A model generated the notes under the pieces. It was not told the DNA's origin and did no database searches. It saw only the letters and a list, made by a program, of their open reading frames with translations. DNA of 33,180 nucleotides from CAZJOD01 sp964547525. Its GTDB lineage: Bacteria > Bacillota > Clostridia > JAAYHZ01. The translations under genes and the position numbers were made by a program. This document shows positions 15,904 to 24,340 of this stretch, piece by piece. How positions within the stretch are numbered: the stretch's first letter is position 1; every line of letters starts with the position of its first letter. The stretch is taken from contig CAZJOD010000019.1 in assembly GCA_964547525.1 (NCBI GenBank), forward strand, positions 1 to 33,180. The letters run 5' to 3'.

Positions 15904-15932
15904 TTGACATATATGGTATGGGGCTATATAAT
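15904..15932 (+). promoter_or_regulatory. Consensus sigma-A promoter of the his operon
   Basis: TTGACA (15904-15909), 17-base spacer, TATAAT (15927-15932): both hexamers are perfect and the spacing ideal. Such a strong promoter implies that control comes from a repressor; see the palindrome at 15948-15964. Confidence 0.88.
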
Positions 15933-15947
15933 TAATTCATTAATTTA

Positions 15948-15964
15948 TCACTATATCATAGTGA
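15948..15964. promoter_or_regulatory. 17-bp palindrome, candidate operator of the his operon
   Basis: TCACTAT-ATC-ATAGTGA, with 7-bp arms around three bases. It begins 15 bases past the -10, at or just after the expected transcript start, and ends before the hisZ ribosome binding site. A repressor bound here would block the promoter. Which regulator binds it is unknown; a HisR/YerC-type repressor is one possibility (inference). Confidence 0.6.
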
Positions 15965-15985
15965 AGTAATAAAGTGAGGGATTAC

Positions 15986-17257
15986 ATGAGTGATAGAAAA
16001 ATTTATACACCGGAAGGTGTACAGGATATCCTGGGAGACCTAAGTTACGGAAAAAGGAAAATAGAAAACGAAATACTGCAACTGTTTGAATCTTTCGGTT
16101 ATGAAGAAGTTCAAACTCCCATAGTGGAGTTTTATGATACTTTTGCGGTGGAAAAGGATTTGATGCCTCAGGAGAAAATGTTTAAATTCTTCGATGCACA
16201 AGGAAAAATACTTGTTTTAAGACCTGATATGACCATTCCTGTAGCCCGGATCGCAGCAACAAAACTAAAGAAAGAAAATGCTTTGCAAAGATTTAGTTAT
16301 ATAGGAAATGCATTTAGATATAATGAATTCGGCGGAGGAAAACAAAAAGAGTTTACACAAGCCGGTGTCGAGTTGTTAGGTGACAATAGTCCTAACAGCG
16401 ATGCCGAAGTTATAGTACTTGCCATTAATTCGTTACTAAAAGCCGGATTAAGCGAATTTCAGATAGATATAGGACAGGTTGAGTTTTTCAGAGGTATCAC
16501 TGAAGAAGCTATGTTAACTCCTGTTCAAGCTGAAAATTTAAGGCTTTTTATAGATACGAAAGATTATTTGGGTATCGGAAATTTTATTAATGAACTGGAC
16601 ATAAAAGACGAATTGAAACAGTTAATATTGAGTTTGCCAGAATTTTTCGGATCTTTAGATGCAATTGACAAAGCCGAACAGTATGTATTGAATAAAAAAT
16701 CTATTGACGCCCTTGAAAATGTAAGAGAAACATTAAAAATAATCGACGGTTACGGTTTAAGCAAGTATGTATCTGTGGACTTAGGTATGGTTCCCGGTTT
16801 AGATTATTATACCGGTATTATTTTCAGAGGTTTCACTTATGGCATCGGATTTCCTGTTTTAAGCGGAGGACGATATGATAATCTAGTGGAAAAGTTCGGT
16901 TTAAAAAAGCCCGCAACAGGATTTTCAGTGGGAATAAATATGTTAATGAATGCATTGTTACGACAATATGGATCGACCGTTTTAGAAAAACCTAAAACAG
17001 ATATTTTGTTTTATACCGATCGTGATTCGGTGATTACAGGATATGAATTATGTAAAAAGCTTAGATCGGTGGGATACACTGTGGAAGTTATGTTTGCCGG
17101 TAATAATCCGGAGAACTCTCAAAAATCTAAATATAAAATGATAATAAAGTTTTCAAATGACAAGGTCGAGATTACCGATTGTTTGCATAGCGAAAGTTTA
17201 ATCGTTTATACGACAGATGAGTTTTCGGAAAAATTTATACGGAGGGCCAAAGAATGA
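15986..17257 (+). CDS. hisZ: ATP phosphoribosyltransferase regulatory subunit
   Basis: HisZ is a catalytically inactive paralogue of histidyl-tRNA synthetase that pairs with short-form HisG and carries the histidine feedback site. The 423 aa show the synthetase core: RKIYTPEGVQDIL near the start, VQTPIVEFYDTF, the motif 2-like RFSYIGNAFRYNEFGGGKQKEFTQAGVELLG, and GLDYYTGIIFRGF near the end of the core. A short domain follows. ATG 15986 is preferred to GTG 15974 because GAGGG lies seven bases upstream and the protein then begins MSDRKIYTPEG. It is the first gene of the operon and overlaps hisG by ATGA. The presence of hisZ with a 210-aa HisG means the heteromeric enzyme type. Confidence 0.93.
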   Translation: MSDRKIYTPEGVQDILGDLSYGKRKIENEILQLFESFGYEEVQTPIVEFYDTFAVEKDLMPQEKMFKFFDAQGKILVLRPDMTIPVARIAATKLKKENALQRFSYIGNAFRYNEFGGGKQKEFTQAGVELLGDNSPNSDAEVIVLAINSLLKAGLSEFQIDIGQVEFFRGITEEAMLTPVQAENLRLFIDTKDYLGIGNFINELDIKDELKQLILSLPEFFGSLDAIDKAEQYVLNKKSIDALENVRETLKIIDGYGLSKYVSVDLGMVPGLDYYTGIIFRGFTYGIGFPVLSGGRYDNLVEKFGLKKPATGFSVGINMLMNALLRQYGSTVLEKPKTDILFYTDRDSVITGYELCKKLRSVGYTVEVMFAGNNPENSQKSKYKMIIKFSNDKVEITDCLHSESLIVYTTDEFSEKFIRRAKE

Positions 17258-17886
17258 AACTATTAAATATTGCGTTGTCAAAAGGGAGATTATCCGATCT
17301 TTCTATAGAGTTGTTTGAAAATGCAGGAGTAGATACTTCCGAATTAAAAGATTGTGGCAGAAAATTGATTATAGAAGATACAAAAAACAATATACGTTTT
17401 TTTATGGTTAAACCGGGAGATGTACCGACATATGTGGAATATGGAGCAGCGGATATGGGTATCGTAGGAAAGGATACATTGTTGGAAGAAGGTCGCAATC
17501 TGTATGAAGTTCTGGATTTGGGATTTGCCAAGTGTAAAATGGCTGTTGCAGGGCCTCCGGAAATGAAAGATAAACTTGACCGCTTTGACAGATTGAGAAT
17601 AGGAACTAAATACCCCGGCATAGCAAAAAAATATTTCGAAGGTACAAAAGGTAGGCAGATTGAGGTTATAACTCTTAGCGGTTCGGTTGAACTTGCTCCT
17701 TTGGTGGGTTTATCGGAGGTGATTGTCGATATAGTTGAAAGCGGGAGAACATTAAAAGAAAACGGATTAGTCGTTTTAGAAGAGATTGCAGACATTAGTG
17801 CCCGCTTAATAGTAAACAGAGTGAGCATGAAAATGAAAAATGAAAAGATAAGTAAGCTCATAGCCGATATTAAAAAGCAGTTGTAG
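17254..17886 (+). CDS. hisG: ATP phosphoribosyltransferase catalytic subunit, short form
   Basis: HisG condenses ATP with PRPP, the first and committed step of histidine synthesis. The 210 aa are the HisG-S length; the C-terminal ACT-like regulatory domain of the long form is absent, and HisZ supplies regulation. Motifs: NIALSKGRLSD at the start, DVPTYVEYGAADMGIVGKDTL at about 56-76, RIGTKYPGIAKKYF at about 111-124, and the PRPP-type loop SGSVELAPLVGLSEVIVDIV at about 142-161. Its start shares ATGA with the hisZ stop, so the subunits are made together. An AT-rich ribosome binding site (GGAGG) precedes it. Confidence 0.95.
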   Translation: MKLLNIALSKGRLSDLSIELFENAGVDTSELKDCGRKLIIEDTKNNIRFFMVKPGDVPTYVEYGAADMGIVGKDTLLEEGRNLYEVLDLGFAKCKMAVAGPPEMKDKLDRFDRLRIGTKYPGIAKKYFEGTKGRQIEVITLSGSVELAPLVGLSEVIVDIVESGRTLKENGLVVLEEIADISARLIVNRVSMKMKNEKISKLIADIKKQL

Positions 17887-17895
17887 GAGGATGGT

Positions 17896-19212
17896 ATGTT
17901 AAAAATATTTGACTTGAAGCAAACCGACGCCGGTTCGGTTTACATAAGGTTAAACGGCAGAACTAAAGAAAATACCGATATTACCGACTATGTACGGGAT
18001 ATTCTGTCGAATGTTATAAAGCTTGGAGATAAGGCTTTAAAAGAATATACGTTAAAATATGACGGTGTGGAACTTAATGATATACCTTTTAGGATTTCTG
18101 TTGACGAAATAATTAAAGCGAGAAATTCCGTTTCACAAGAAATGAAATGTATAATAATGCAAGCTGCTGAAAATATAAAAGATTTTCATTTAAAACAAAA
18201 AAATAACTCCTGGTTTGAAACATATAAAGACGGAACGATTTTAGGACAGCTTTTAACGCCTATCAGACAGGTTGGAGTTTATGTACCGGGTGGAACGGCA
18301 GGCTCCGTACCACTGATATCAACTGTTTTAATGAATGTAATTCCGGCAAAAATTGCAGGTGTTGAACGTATTGTAATGGTAACACCACCCGGGAAAACCG
18401 GTGAAATAAATCCATATCTGTTATATGCGGCTGAAGTTGCGGGAGCGGATGAGATATACAGAGTAGGAGGAGCACAGGCTATAGGTGCTTTAGCATATGG
18501 TACTGAGAGTATTAATCCTGTAGATAAGATAATAGGTCCCGGTAACAAATATGTAGCTGTGGCGAAACGATTGGTTTTTGGCAAATGTGGTATAGATCAG
18601 TTTGCAGGTCCGAGTGAAATATCTGTGCTAGCCGATAGTACGGCAAATCCCACATTCGTGGCAGCCGATCTGTTATCTCAAGCCGAACACGATAAAATGG
18701 CCGCTGTTATTTTGGTGACCGATTCTCCTGAGTTGGTATATAAAGTTAATTTAAAACTACAAGAGTTGATAAAGAATCTTGATAAACAGGATATATGTAA
18801 GTCCGCCCTTGAAAATTTCGGCTGTGCGGTAATTACAAAGGATATTTATCAAGGAATTGATATCATAAATAAAATAGCTCCGGAACATCTGGAAATATTA
18901 ACACAAAATCCTTTTGATTTACTTGCCTTTATAAAAAACGCAGGAGCGATTTTTATAGGTGAAAATTCTCCGGAGCCTGTAGGTGATTATTTTGCAGGTC
19001 CGAATCATGTTTTGCCTACAAGCGGCACCGCTAAGTTTTCTTCACCTTTGGGTGTATATGATTTTATGAAAAAATCAAGTGTGATTTCCTATTCTAAAAA
19101 GGCTCTTTTAGATAACGGAGAAAAAATAATAAGCTTTGCGTCGGCGGAAAATTTAACCGCTCATGCACAAGCCGTTAAGGTGAGATTGGAGGAGATGACC
19201 GAGGATGAATAA
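17896..19212 (+). CDS. hisD: Histidinol dehydrogenase
   Basis: HisD oxidises L-histidinol to L-histidine in two NAD-dependent steps with a zinc ion. The 438 aa match the family length. Seen: VGVYVPGGTAGSVPLISTVL, IYRVGGAQAIGALAYGTE, IIGPGNKYVAVAK, and DQFAGPSE. The zinc-ligand segment is LLSQAEHDK, the catalytic pair lies in KIAPEHLE, and GPNHVLPTSGTA follows. ATG 17896 follows the hisG stop by nine bases with AGGAGG in the gap. The end overlaps hisC by eight bases. Confidence 0.96.
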   Translation: MLKIFDLKQTDAGSVYIRLNGRTKENTDITDYVRDILSNVIKLGDKALKEYTLKYDGVELNDIPFRISVDEIIKARNSVSQEMKCIIMQAAENIKDFHLKQKNNSWFETYKDGTILGQLLTPIRQVGVYVPGGTAGSVPLISTVLMNVIPAKIAGVERIVMVTPPGKTGEINPYLLYAAEVAGADEIYRVGGAQAIGALAYGTESINPVDKIIGPGNKYVAVAKRLVFGKCGIDQFAGPSEISVLADSTANPTFVAADLLSQAEHDKMAAVILVTDSPELVYKVNLKLQELIKNLDKQDICKSALENFGCAVITKDIYQGIDIINKIAPEHLEILTQNPFDLLAFIKNAGAIFIGENSPEPVGDYFAGPNHVLPTSGTAKFSSPLGVYDFMKKSSVISYSKKALLDNGEKIISFASAENLTAHAQAVKVRLEEMTEDE

Positions 19213-20260
19213 ATTTTTAAGTGATTTAGCCGCTTCCATATCACCTTACGTACCGGGAGAGCAACCGAAAGGCAGACAATTCATAAAATTAAATACTAAC
19301 GAAAATCCGTATCCGCCGTCTCCGATACTGGCGGATGTTTTAAGGGAAACGAATATAGACTCTTTCAGACTGTACCCCCCTCCGGAGTGTGATGACTTAA
19401 GGGATGCAATCGCACAATACTATGGTGTGACCGATAAAAACGTATATGTGGCTAACGGCTCGGATGAACTTTTGGCGTGGTGTTATCCGGCGTTTTTTGT
19501 CGGTAAGAAACCTATATTGATAAATGACATAACTTATAGTTTTTATAAAGTGTACGCCGCTTTATTTGGTGTAAAAACCGAAATCATACCTTTAACCGAA
19601 ACATTTGACATACCGATAGCGGAATATGGAAGAGAAAACGGAGGTATAATCATAGCTAATCCTAACGCTCCAACCGGCAGAATATTATATACCGATCAAT
19701 TGGAATTCATAATTAAGAGCAATCCGGATCAAGTGGTGCTGATTGATGAAGCATATATTGATTTTGGTGGAAAAAGTGCGATTGATTTAACCCGGCGTTA
19801 TAAAAATGTCCTTGTGGTTCAAACTTTTTCAAAAAGTCGTAGCTTAGCCGGATTAAGGTGCGGTTTTGCAATCGGTTCGGTGGAATTAATGGACGGATTG
19901 GCCAGGATAAAGAATTCTATAAATTCATATACAATGGATAGCATCAATCTTAAGCTTGCAAAAGCGGCTATTAAAGATACCGAATATTTTCATAAAACTG
20001 TTAATGTTGTTATGAATACCAGGGAGAGGGTATCCGGCGATTTAAAACATTTGGGATTTAATTTTGGCGAGTCTTTTTCTAACTTCTTATTCGTGACTCA
20101 CCCGAAAATAAAAGCGGCTGACCTGTACCAAAAGTTGTATGATTCGGGAATTTTAGTTCGACACTTTAATCAGCCTCGCATAGATAATTACCTGAGAATA
20201 ACCGTTGGTACCGATGAACAAATGGACATATTAATAAAACGGCTAAAAACTTGGTTATGA
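19205..20260 (+). CDS. hisC: Histidinol-phosphate aminotransferase
   Basis: HisC is a PLP enzyme that transaminates imidazole acetol-phosphate to histidinol-phosphate. The 351 aa are normal. Motifs: KLNTNENPYPPSP (28-40), ANGSDELL (83-90), the ANPNAPTG loop (151-158), LIDEAYIDF (179-187), and the PLP lysine in QTFSKSRSLAGLR with Lys210. ATG 19205 overlaps the end of hisD by eight bases. After it comes a 123-bp gap with its own promoter, so hisC ends the first segment of the operon. No histidinol-phosphatase gene (hisN or hisJ) is in the window. Confidence 0.95.
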   Translation: MNKFLSDLAASISPYVPGEQPKGRQFIKLNTNENPYPPSPILADVLRETNIDSFRLYPPPECDDLRDAIAQYYGVTDKNVYVANGSDELLAWCYPAFFVGKKPILINDITYSFYKVYAALFGVKTEIIPLTETFDIPIAEYGRENGGIIIANPNAPTGRILYTDQLEFIIKSNPDQVVLIDEAYIDFGGKSAIDLTRRYKNVLVVQTFSKSRSLAGLRCGFAIGSVELMDGLARIKNSINSYTMDSINLKLAKAAIKDTEYFHKTVNVVMNTRERVSGDLKHLGFNFGESFSNFLFVTHPKIKAADLYQKLYDSGILVRHFNQPRIDNYLRITVGTDEQMDILIKRLKTWL

Positions 20261-20321
20261 TAGGGACGGCCGAATATAAATAATAAAATATAAAGAAACA
20301 TTACGTGTAGTGGTATTAATA

Positions 20322-20349
20322 TTGTTTTTAAGTAATTTACCGGTATAAT
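20322..20349 (+). promoter_or_regulatory. Possible internal promoter upstream of hisB
   Basis: TTGTTT (20322-20327), 16-base spacer, TATAAT (20344-20349), lying in the 123-bp hisC-hisB gap. No terminator precedes it, so it may only boost the second half of the operon. Confidence 0.5.
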
Positions 20350-20383
20350 TATTAAAAAGACGGAAAAAGCGACGGAGGATCAT

Positions 20384-20974
20384 ATGGCACGATACGCAAA
20401 AGTCGATAGAACGACTAAAGAAACACAGATACAAATTGAGATAGAATTGGATGGAAAAGGAGAGGTAAACATCGACACCGGAATAGGATTTTTTGATCAT
20501 ATGTTAACTTTATTAGGTATACACGGACGATTTGATCTAAAAATTAAAGCCAAAGGTGATTTGGATGTTGATTATCATCATACGGTGGAGGATACGGGAA
20601 TCGTATTAGGAAGAGCTTTGGCAAAAGCGTACGGAGACAAAATTTCCATTAAACGTTACGGTGTATCTTATATACCGATGGATGAAGCGTTGTCTCGGGT
20701 CGTGGTTGACCTGAGTTCAAGACCGTTTCTGATTATGAAAACAGATTGTCCTGTTGAAAAAATAGGTCAAATGGACAGTGAATTATTTGAAGAGTTTTTT
20801 AGAGCAATAGCATTTAACGCCGGAATGACACTTCATATAGAAACGTTTTACGGAACTAACGGACACCATATTTACGAATCTGTTTTCAAAGCGTTCGGAA
20901 GGGCGTTGAAAGAGTCGTGTATGATTGATTGTGAAATAAATGGTGTGATGTCTTCTAAAGGCACATTCCTATAA
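20384..20974 (+). CDS. hisB: Imidazoleglycerol-phosphate dehydratase
   Basis: HisB removes water from imidazoleglycerol phosphate to give imidazole acetol-phosphate, with manganese. The 196 aa are the monofunctional form; no phosphatase domain is fused. The duplicated half-domain signature is visible: TGIGFFDHMLTLLGIHGRFDL at about 37-57 with DYHHTVEDTGI at about 63-73, and later FNAGMTLHIETFYGTNGHH with the matching IYESVFKAFGRAL. His and Glu metal ligands are in place. ATG 20384 follows GGAGG by eight bases. It begins the second segment of the operon and is followed by purC after 35 bp. Confidence 0.96.
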   Translation: MARYAKVDRTTKETQIQIEIELDGKGEVNIDTGIGFFDHMLTLLGIHGRFDLKIKAKGDLDVDYHHTVEDTGIVLGRALAKAYGDKISIKRYGVSYIPMDEALSRVVVDLSSRPFLIMKTDCPVEKIGQMDSELFEEFFRAIAFNAGMTLHIETFYGTNGHHIYESVFKAFGRALKESCMIDCEINGVMSSKGTFL

Positions 20975-21009
20975 AATAATATAATATTTTTATTTGGAGG
21001 TATATATTA

Positions 21010-21900
21010 ATGGCTAAATTGGTAGGAGATACGGATTTTATAAAATTACCGTTGTTAATAAAGGGAAAAGTAAGAAATGTATATGATTTAGGTGACAAGT
21101 TATTAATTGTTGTAACCGACAGAATATCCGCATTTGATTGTGTATTTCCTAATTTAATTCCGGATAAGGGTGAGGTGCTAAACAGAATCTCTGAGTTTTG
21201 GTTTGATTATACTAAAGATATCGTGCCAAACCATGTTATCACTACAAACATGGATGAATTCCCGGAAGAATTACGTAAGTATAAAGAGCAACTTCAGGGA
21301 AGATCCATGATAGTTAAAAAATTGCAGATGGCAGAAGCGGAATGTATTGTAAGAGGATATTTAGAAGGCTCGGGACTAAAAGAATATAACAAAACAGGTA
21401 TGATATGTGGTATTCCATTACCAAAGGGTTTAAAACAAGCCGATAGATTACCGGAACCGATATTTACGCCTTCCACAAAAGCCGCATCCGGTCATGATGA
21501 AAATGTCACATTTGAAGAGTTATGTGAACGTATAGGTGAAAGTATGGCGGTAAGCTTAAGGGATACTAGTATCGCGTTATACAAAAAGGCTTGTGCTTAT
21601 GCGGAGCGGAGGGGATTAATATTAGCCGATACTAAGTTTGAGTTCGGTATAAAAGACGGTGGTTTGGTTTTAGCCGATGAAATTTTCACACCCGATTCTT
21701 CAAGATTTTGGGCAACGGACGATTATGAACCCGGAAGGGCACAAAAAAGTTTCGATAAGCAATATCTAAGAGAATACCTTGAAACACTTGATTGGGATAA
21801 AACACCTCCCGCACCGGCACTACCCGAGGAAGTAATCCAAAAAACGGCTGAAAAATACAGAGAAGCATTCAAGATAATAACCGGTAAGGACTTGAAATAA
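21010..21900 (+). CDS. purC: Phosphoribosylaminoimidazole-succinocarboxamide synthase (SAICAR synthetase)
   Basis: PurC joins CAIR with aspartate using ATP to make SAICAR in purine synthesis. The 296 aa are longer than the E. coli enzyme (about 237) and fit the longer, yeast-like length class. Motifs: LIKGKVRNVYDLGDKLLIV (16-34), TDRISAFDCVFP (36-47), ECIVRGYLEGSGLKEY at about 113-128, FTPSTKAASGHDENV at about 153-167, and ADTKFEFGI with DEIFTPDSSRFW. It lies inside the histidine operon between hisB and hisH. PurC lies on the purine branch that also uses AICAR, the by-product of HisH/HisF, so the placement makes metabolic sense. ATG 21010 follows GGAGG. Confidence 0.96.
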   Translation: MAKLVGDTDFIKLPLLIKGKVRNVYDLGDKLLIVVTDRISAFDCVFPNLIPDKGEVLNRISEFWFDYTKDIVPNHVITTNMDEFPEELRKYKEQLQGRSMIVKKLQMAEAECIVRGYLEGSGLKEYNKTGMICGIPLPKGLKQADRLPEPIFTPSTKAASGHDENVTFEELCERIGESMAVSLRDTSIALYKKACAYAERRGLILADTKFEFGIKDGGLVLADEIFTPDSSRFWATDDYEPGRAQKSFDKQYLREYLETLDWDKTPPAPALPEEVIQKTAEKYREAFKIITGKDLK

Positions 21901-21924
21901 ATTTTAAAATGAAAAGATTCTACT

Positions 21925-22039
21925 GCAATAACTCTTATTTTATTGTGATAAACGAACAACGAACCGGAGTTTAAAAACTATTGGTGAAGGAATTTTCAAT
22001 TGACCGGTACACTCCGTTTCATAGTAAGTGAGTTATTGC
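21925..22039. repeat. Inverted arms around the purC-hisH gap
   Basis: GCAATAACTC (21925-21934) is the exact complement of GAGTTATTGC (22030-22039). Flanking bases extend the match imperfectly (TTATTGTG / CATAGTAA, AACG / CGTT), so the gap can form a long imperfect hairpin. The right arm is part of the dispersed repeat copy 2. A regulatory leader for hisH or a MITE-like element would both fit. Confidence 0.55.
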
Positions 22040-22067
22040 GGTAAAATCATGTAAAGATTTAAAATAC
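22005..22067 (+). repeat. Dispersed intergenic repeat, copy 2
   Basis: This matches 5831-5897 at 54 of 63 aligned bases with one 4-base gap, including the shared TAAGTGAGTTATTGC core. Its right end TTTAAAATAC runs directly into the hisH ribosome binding site (GGAGG at 22068-22072), so the element has become part of the hisH leader. Confidence 0.7.
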
Positions 22068-22080
22068 GGAGGTATATTTT

Positions 22081-22722
22081 TTGATTTCGGTAATTGATTA
22101 TGGTGTCGGCAATTTAAGAAGTGTTGAAAAAGCATTGCAATATATAGGATGTGATGCGAAGTTCACATCGGATAAAAAGGAAATAGAAAAATCCGAGGGT
22201 GTCGTGCTGCCCGGAGTAGGGGCTTTTGATGATGCTATGCTAAATTTGCAGAAATCGGGTTTGGATGATGCGGTAAAAGAAAGCATAAACTCCGGCAAAC
22301 CTTTTTTAGGTATTTGCTTGGGTTTACAGCTTCTTTTTGAAAAAAGTGAAGAAAGTAAAACCGGAAAAACCGGATTATGTATATTTAAAGGCACTATTAA
22401 AAAAATTCCCGAAGCAAAAGGTTTAAAGATCCCCCATATGGGTTGGAATGAAATTGAGTATAGTACGGATTGTCCGTTTCTTACACAATTGCCTGATAAA
22501 CCATATGTATATTTCGTTCACTCCTATTATGCGGACTGTGTAGACAAAGATATTGTTGCCGCCACTGTCCAATACGGTGGCAGTCTTGATGTGGCGGTAT
22601 ATAAAAATAATGTTTTTGCAACACAGTTTCATCCTGAAAAAAGCAGTTTGGTAGGATTGAATATATTAAGGAAATGGGCGTTATTTGTTAAATCTCATAA
22701 TAAAGGAGTAGAAAAATGTTAG
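22081..22722 (+). CDS. hisH: Imidazole glycerol phosphate synthase, glutaminase subunit
   Basis: HisH releases ammonia from glutamine and passes it to HisF. The 213 aa begin at TTG 22081 with GGAGG eight bases upstream; no ATG gives a full-length start. The triad is present: Cys79 in FLGICLG, and His184 and Glu186 in QFHPEKS. VIDYGVGNLRSVEKAL at 4-19 is the typical start. The end overlaps hisF by seven bases. In most his operons hisA lies between hisH and hisF; here they are directly joined. Confidence 0.95.
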   Translation: MISVIDYGVGNLRSVEKALQYIGCDAKFTSDKKEIEKSEGVVLPGVGAFDDAMLNLQKSGLDDAVKESINSGKPFLGICLGLQLLFEKSEESKTGKTGLCIFKGTIKKIPEAKGLKIPHMGWNEIEYSTDCPFLTQLPDKPYVYFVHSYYADCVDKDIVAATVQYGGSLDVAVYKNNVFATQFHPEKSSLVGLNILRKWALFVKSHNKGVEKC

Positions 22723-23480
22723 CTAAGAGAATTATACCTTGTTTGGATGTTAAAGCGGGTCGAGTAGTTAAGGGTGTAAACTTTATAAATATAAAAGATG
22801 CCGGAGATCCTGTTGAAATTGCAAAGATTTATGACACCTCCGGTGCCGACGAATTGACTTTTTTAGACATAACAGCTTCATCGGATGCTCGCAATATAAT
22901 GATTGATGTGGTAAAAAGAGTAGCGGAACAGGTTTTCATTCCTTTTACGGTAGGTGGAGGAATAAGGACTGTTGATGATATCAGAGAAATCTTAAAAGCC
23001 GGTGCGGATAAAATATCCGTATGCTCTCCCGCATTAAACAGACCTGAACTGATAACCGAAGCTGCGGACAAATTCGGCAGTCAATGTGTTGTTGTTGCTA
23101 TAGATGCAAAAAGACGTTCCGACGGATCGGGATGGGATGCATATATCAACGGAGGCAGGATAAACACCGGTAAAGATGCTGTGAAGTGGGCTATTGAGGC
23201 ACAAGAAAAAGGAGCGGGTGAAATATTGCTTACCAGTATGGATTGTGACGGAACAAAAGCCGGTTATGACGTTGAATTGACCTCAAAAGTTTCAAATAAC
23301 GTGGGAATACCTGTAATAGCATCAGGTGGTGCGGGTACTAAAGAGCATTTTTATGATGTACTAACGGAAGGTGGCGCGGATGCGGCTTTAGCGGCATCAC
23401 TGTTTCATTTTAAAGAACTGGATGTTATGGATCTGAAAAGATATTTAGCCTCAAGAAACGTCAGTGTGAGATTAACATAG
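22716..23480 (+). CDS. hisF: Imidazole glycerol phosphate synthase, cyclase subunit
   Basis: HisF uses ammonia from HisH to convert PRFAR to imidazoleglycerol phosphate and AICAR. The 254 aa form a (beta/alpha)8 barrel with the two catalytic aspartates at Asp11 (IIPCLDVKAGRVVKG) and Asp130 (VVVAIDAKR). Phosphate-binding turns are at FTVGGGIRT (77-85) and VIASGGAG. These features are those of HisF and not of HisA. ATG 22716 lies within the end of hisH, so the subunits are coupled. HisIE follows after 14 bp. Confidence 0.96.
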   Translation: MLAKRIIPCLDVKAGRVVKGVNFINIKDAGDPVEIAKIYDTSGADELTFLDITASSDARNIMIDVVKRVAEQVFIPFTVGGGIRTVDDIREILKAGADKISVCSPALNRPELITEAADKFGSQCVVVAIDAKRRSDGSGWDAYINGGRINTGKDAVKWAIEAQEKGAGEILLTSMDCDGTKAGYDVELTSKVSNNVGIPVIASGGAGTKEHFYDVLTEGGADAALAASLFHFKELDVMDLKRYLASRNVSVRLT

Positions 23481-23494
23481 GAGGGGAAGGCATA

Positions 23495-24124
23495 ATGGAA
23501 TTTAATATAAAATTTGACGATAAGGGATTGATACCTGTAATCGTTACTGATAATAAAAACGCTCAGGTTCTTATGATGGCATGGATGAATAACGAAGCGT
23601 TGAAATTAACAATTGACACAAAAAGGGCTCATTATTACAGTAGAAGCAGAAAAGCCGTATGGATGAAAGGTGAAACCTCCGGTAATGTTCAAACTGTCGT
23701 ATCCATAAAGAAAGATTGTGACGGTGATACACTCTTAATGGAAGTTATACAAGAGGGCCCTGCGTGCCATACAGGGAACAGATCATGTTTTTATTCCGAT
23801 CTTCTTATGAATGATGGAGTTTTAGATCAGAATATCGATTTGTACGGTGCCGCTGTTTTAAAAGAACTATATAATGTTGTATGTGACAGAAAAAACAATC
23901 CGAAAGAAGGTTCTTATACCAATTATCTGTTTGATAAAGGTATCGATAAGATACTTAAAAAAGTAGGAGAAGAAACGGCGGAAGTTATAATCGCTGCAAA
24001 GAACGGATCCAAAGATGAGATTAGATATGAAACAGCCGATTTGATATATCATCTAATAGTAATGCTGGTAGATAAAGATTTGACAATGGAAGAAATATAT
24101 GGAGAACTCAAAAGCAGAAGATAA
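23495..24124 (+). CDS. hisI: Bifunctional phosphoribosyl-AMP cyclohydrolase / phosphoribosyl-ATP pyrophosphatase
   Basis: The 209 aa combine two early steps of histidine synthesis (often called hisIE). Residues about 1-110 are the cyclohydrolase: QVLMMAWMNNEALKLT, the YYSRSRKAVWMKGETSGN block, and the zinc cysteines in KKDCDGDTLL and ACHTGNRSCFY. Residues about 118-209 are the helical pyrophosphatase: YTNYLFDKGIDKILKKVGEE with TAEVIIAAKN and ADLIYHLIVML, carrying the acidic magnesium-binding residues. It is the last gene of the operon. No T-tailed terminator is obvious in the 120 bases that follow. Confidence 0.95.
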   Translation: MEFNIKFDDKGLIPVIVTDNKNAQVLMMAWMNNEALKLTIDTKRAHYYSRSRKAVWMKGETSGNVQTVVSIKKDCDGDTLLMEVIQEGPACHTGNRSCFYSDLLMNDGVLDQNIDLYGAAVLKELYNVVCDRKNNPKEGSYTNYLFDKGIDKILKKVGEETAEVIIAAKNGSKDEIRYETADLIYHLIVMLVDKDLTMEEIYGELKSRR

Positions 24125-24247
24125 AATTACAATAGACTAAAATAGTATAAAACCGCAAATATTGTAGGAAAAACGTGAAATAGCCGGATATACGCATATA
24201 TTTTATCCAAAACAGAATATACAAGGAATTTTGGGGTATACTATTAT

Positions 24248-24276
24248 TTGCCTATTAAACAAACTATATATATTAT
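24248..24276 (+). promoter_or_regulatory. Promoter of groESL
   Basis: TTGCCT (24248-24253), 17-base spacer, TATTAT (24271-24276). The expected transcript start falls inside the CIRCE element. Confidence 0.65.
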
Positions 24277-24281
24277 TATTA

Positions 24282-24308
24282 TTAGCACTCGACCAGCGAG
24301 AGTGCTAA
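24282..24308. promoter_or_regulatory. CIRCE element (HrcA operator)
   Basis: TTAGCACTC (24282-24290), nine bases, GAGTGCTAA (24300-24308): an exact match to the consensus. HrcA binds it and represses groESL until heat shock. The hrcA-grpE-dnaK genes are not in the window. Confidence 0.97.
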
Positions 24309-24340
24309 TAAATAAAGAAAAATCCATTGGAGGTAGAACT

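Noticed and set aside
15687..15985. T-box riboswitch before hisZ
   Set aside because: The consensus promoter at 15904 leaves too short a leader, and no specifier loop, T-box sequence or terminator/antiterminator pair is visible.
24248..24340. Longer GroES reading frame starting at 24248
   Set aside because: The extra N-terminal codons overlap the promoter and CIRCE element. The conserved GroES start MRIKPLGDRVV at 24341 has its own GGAGG.
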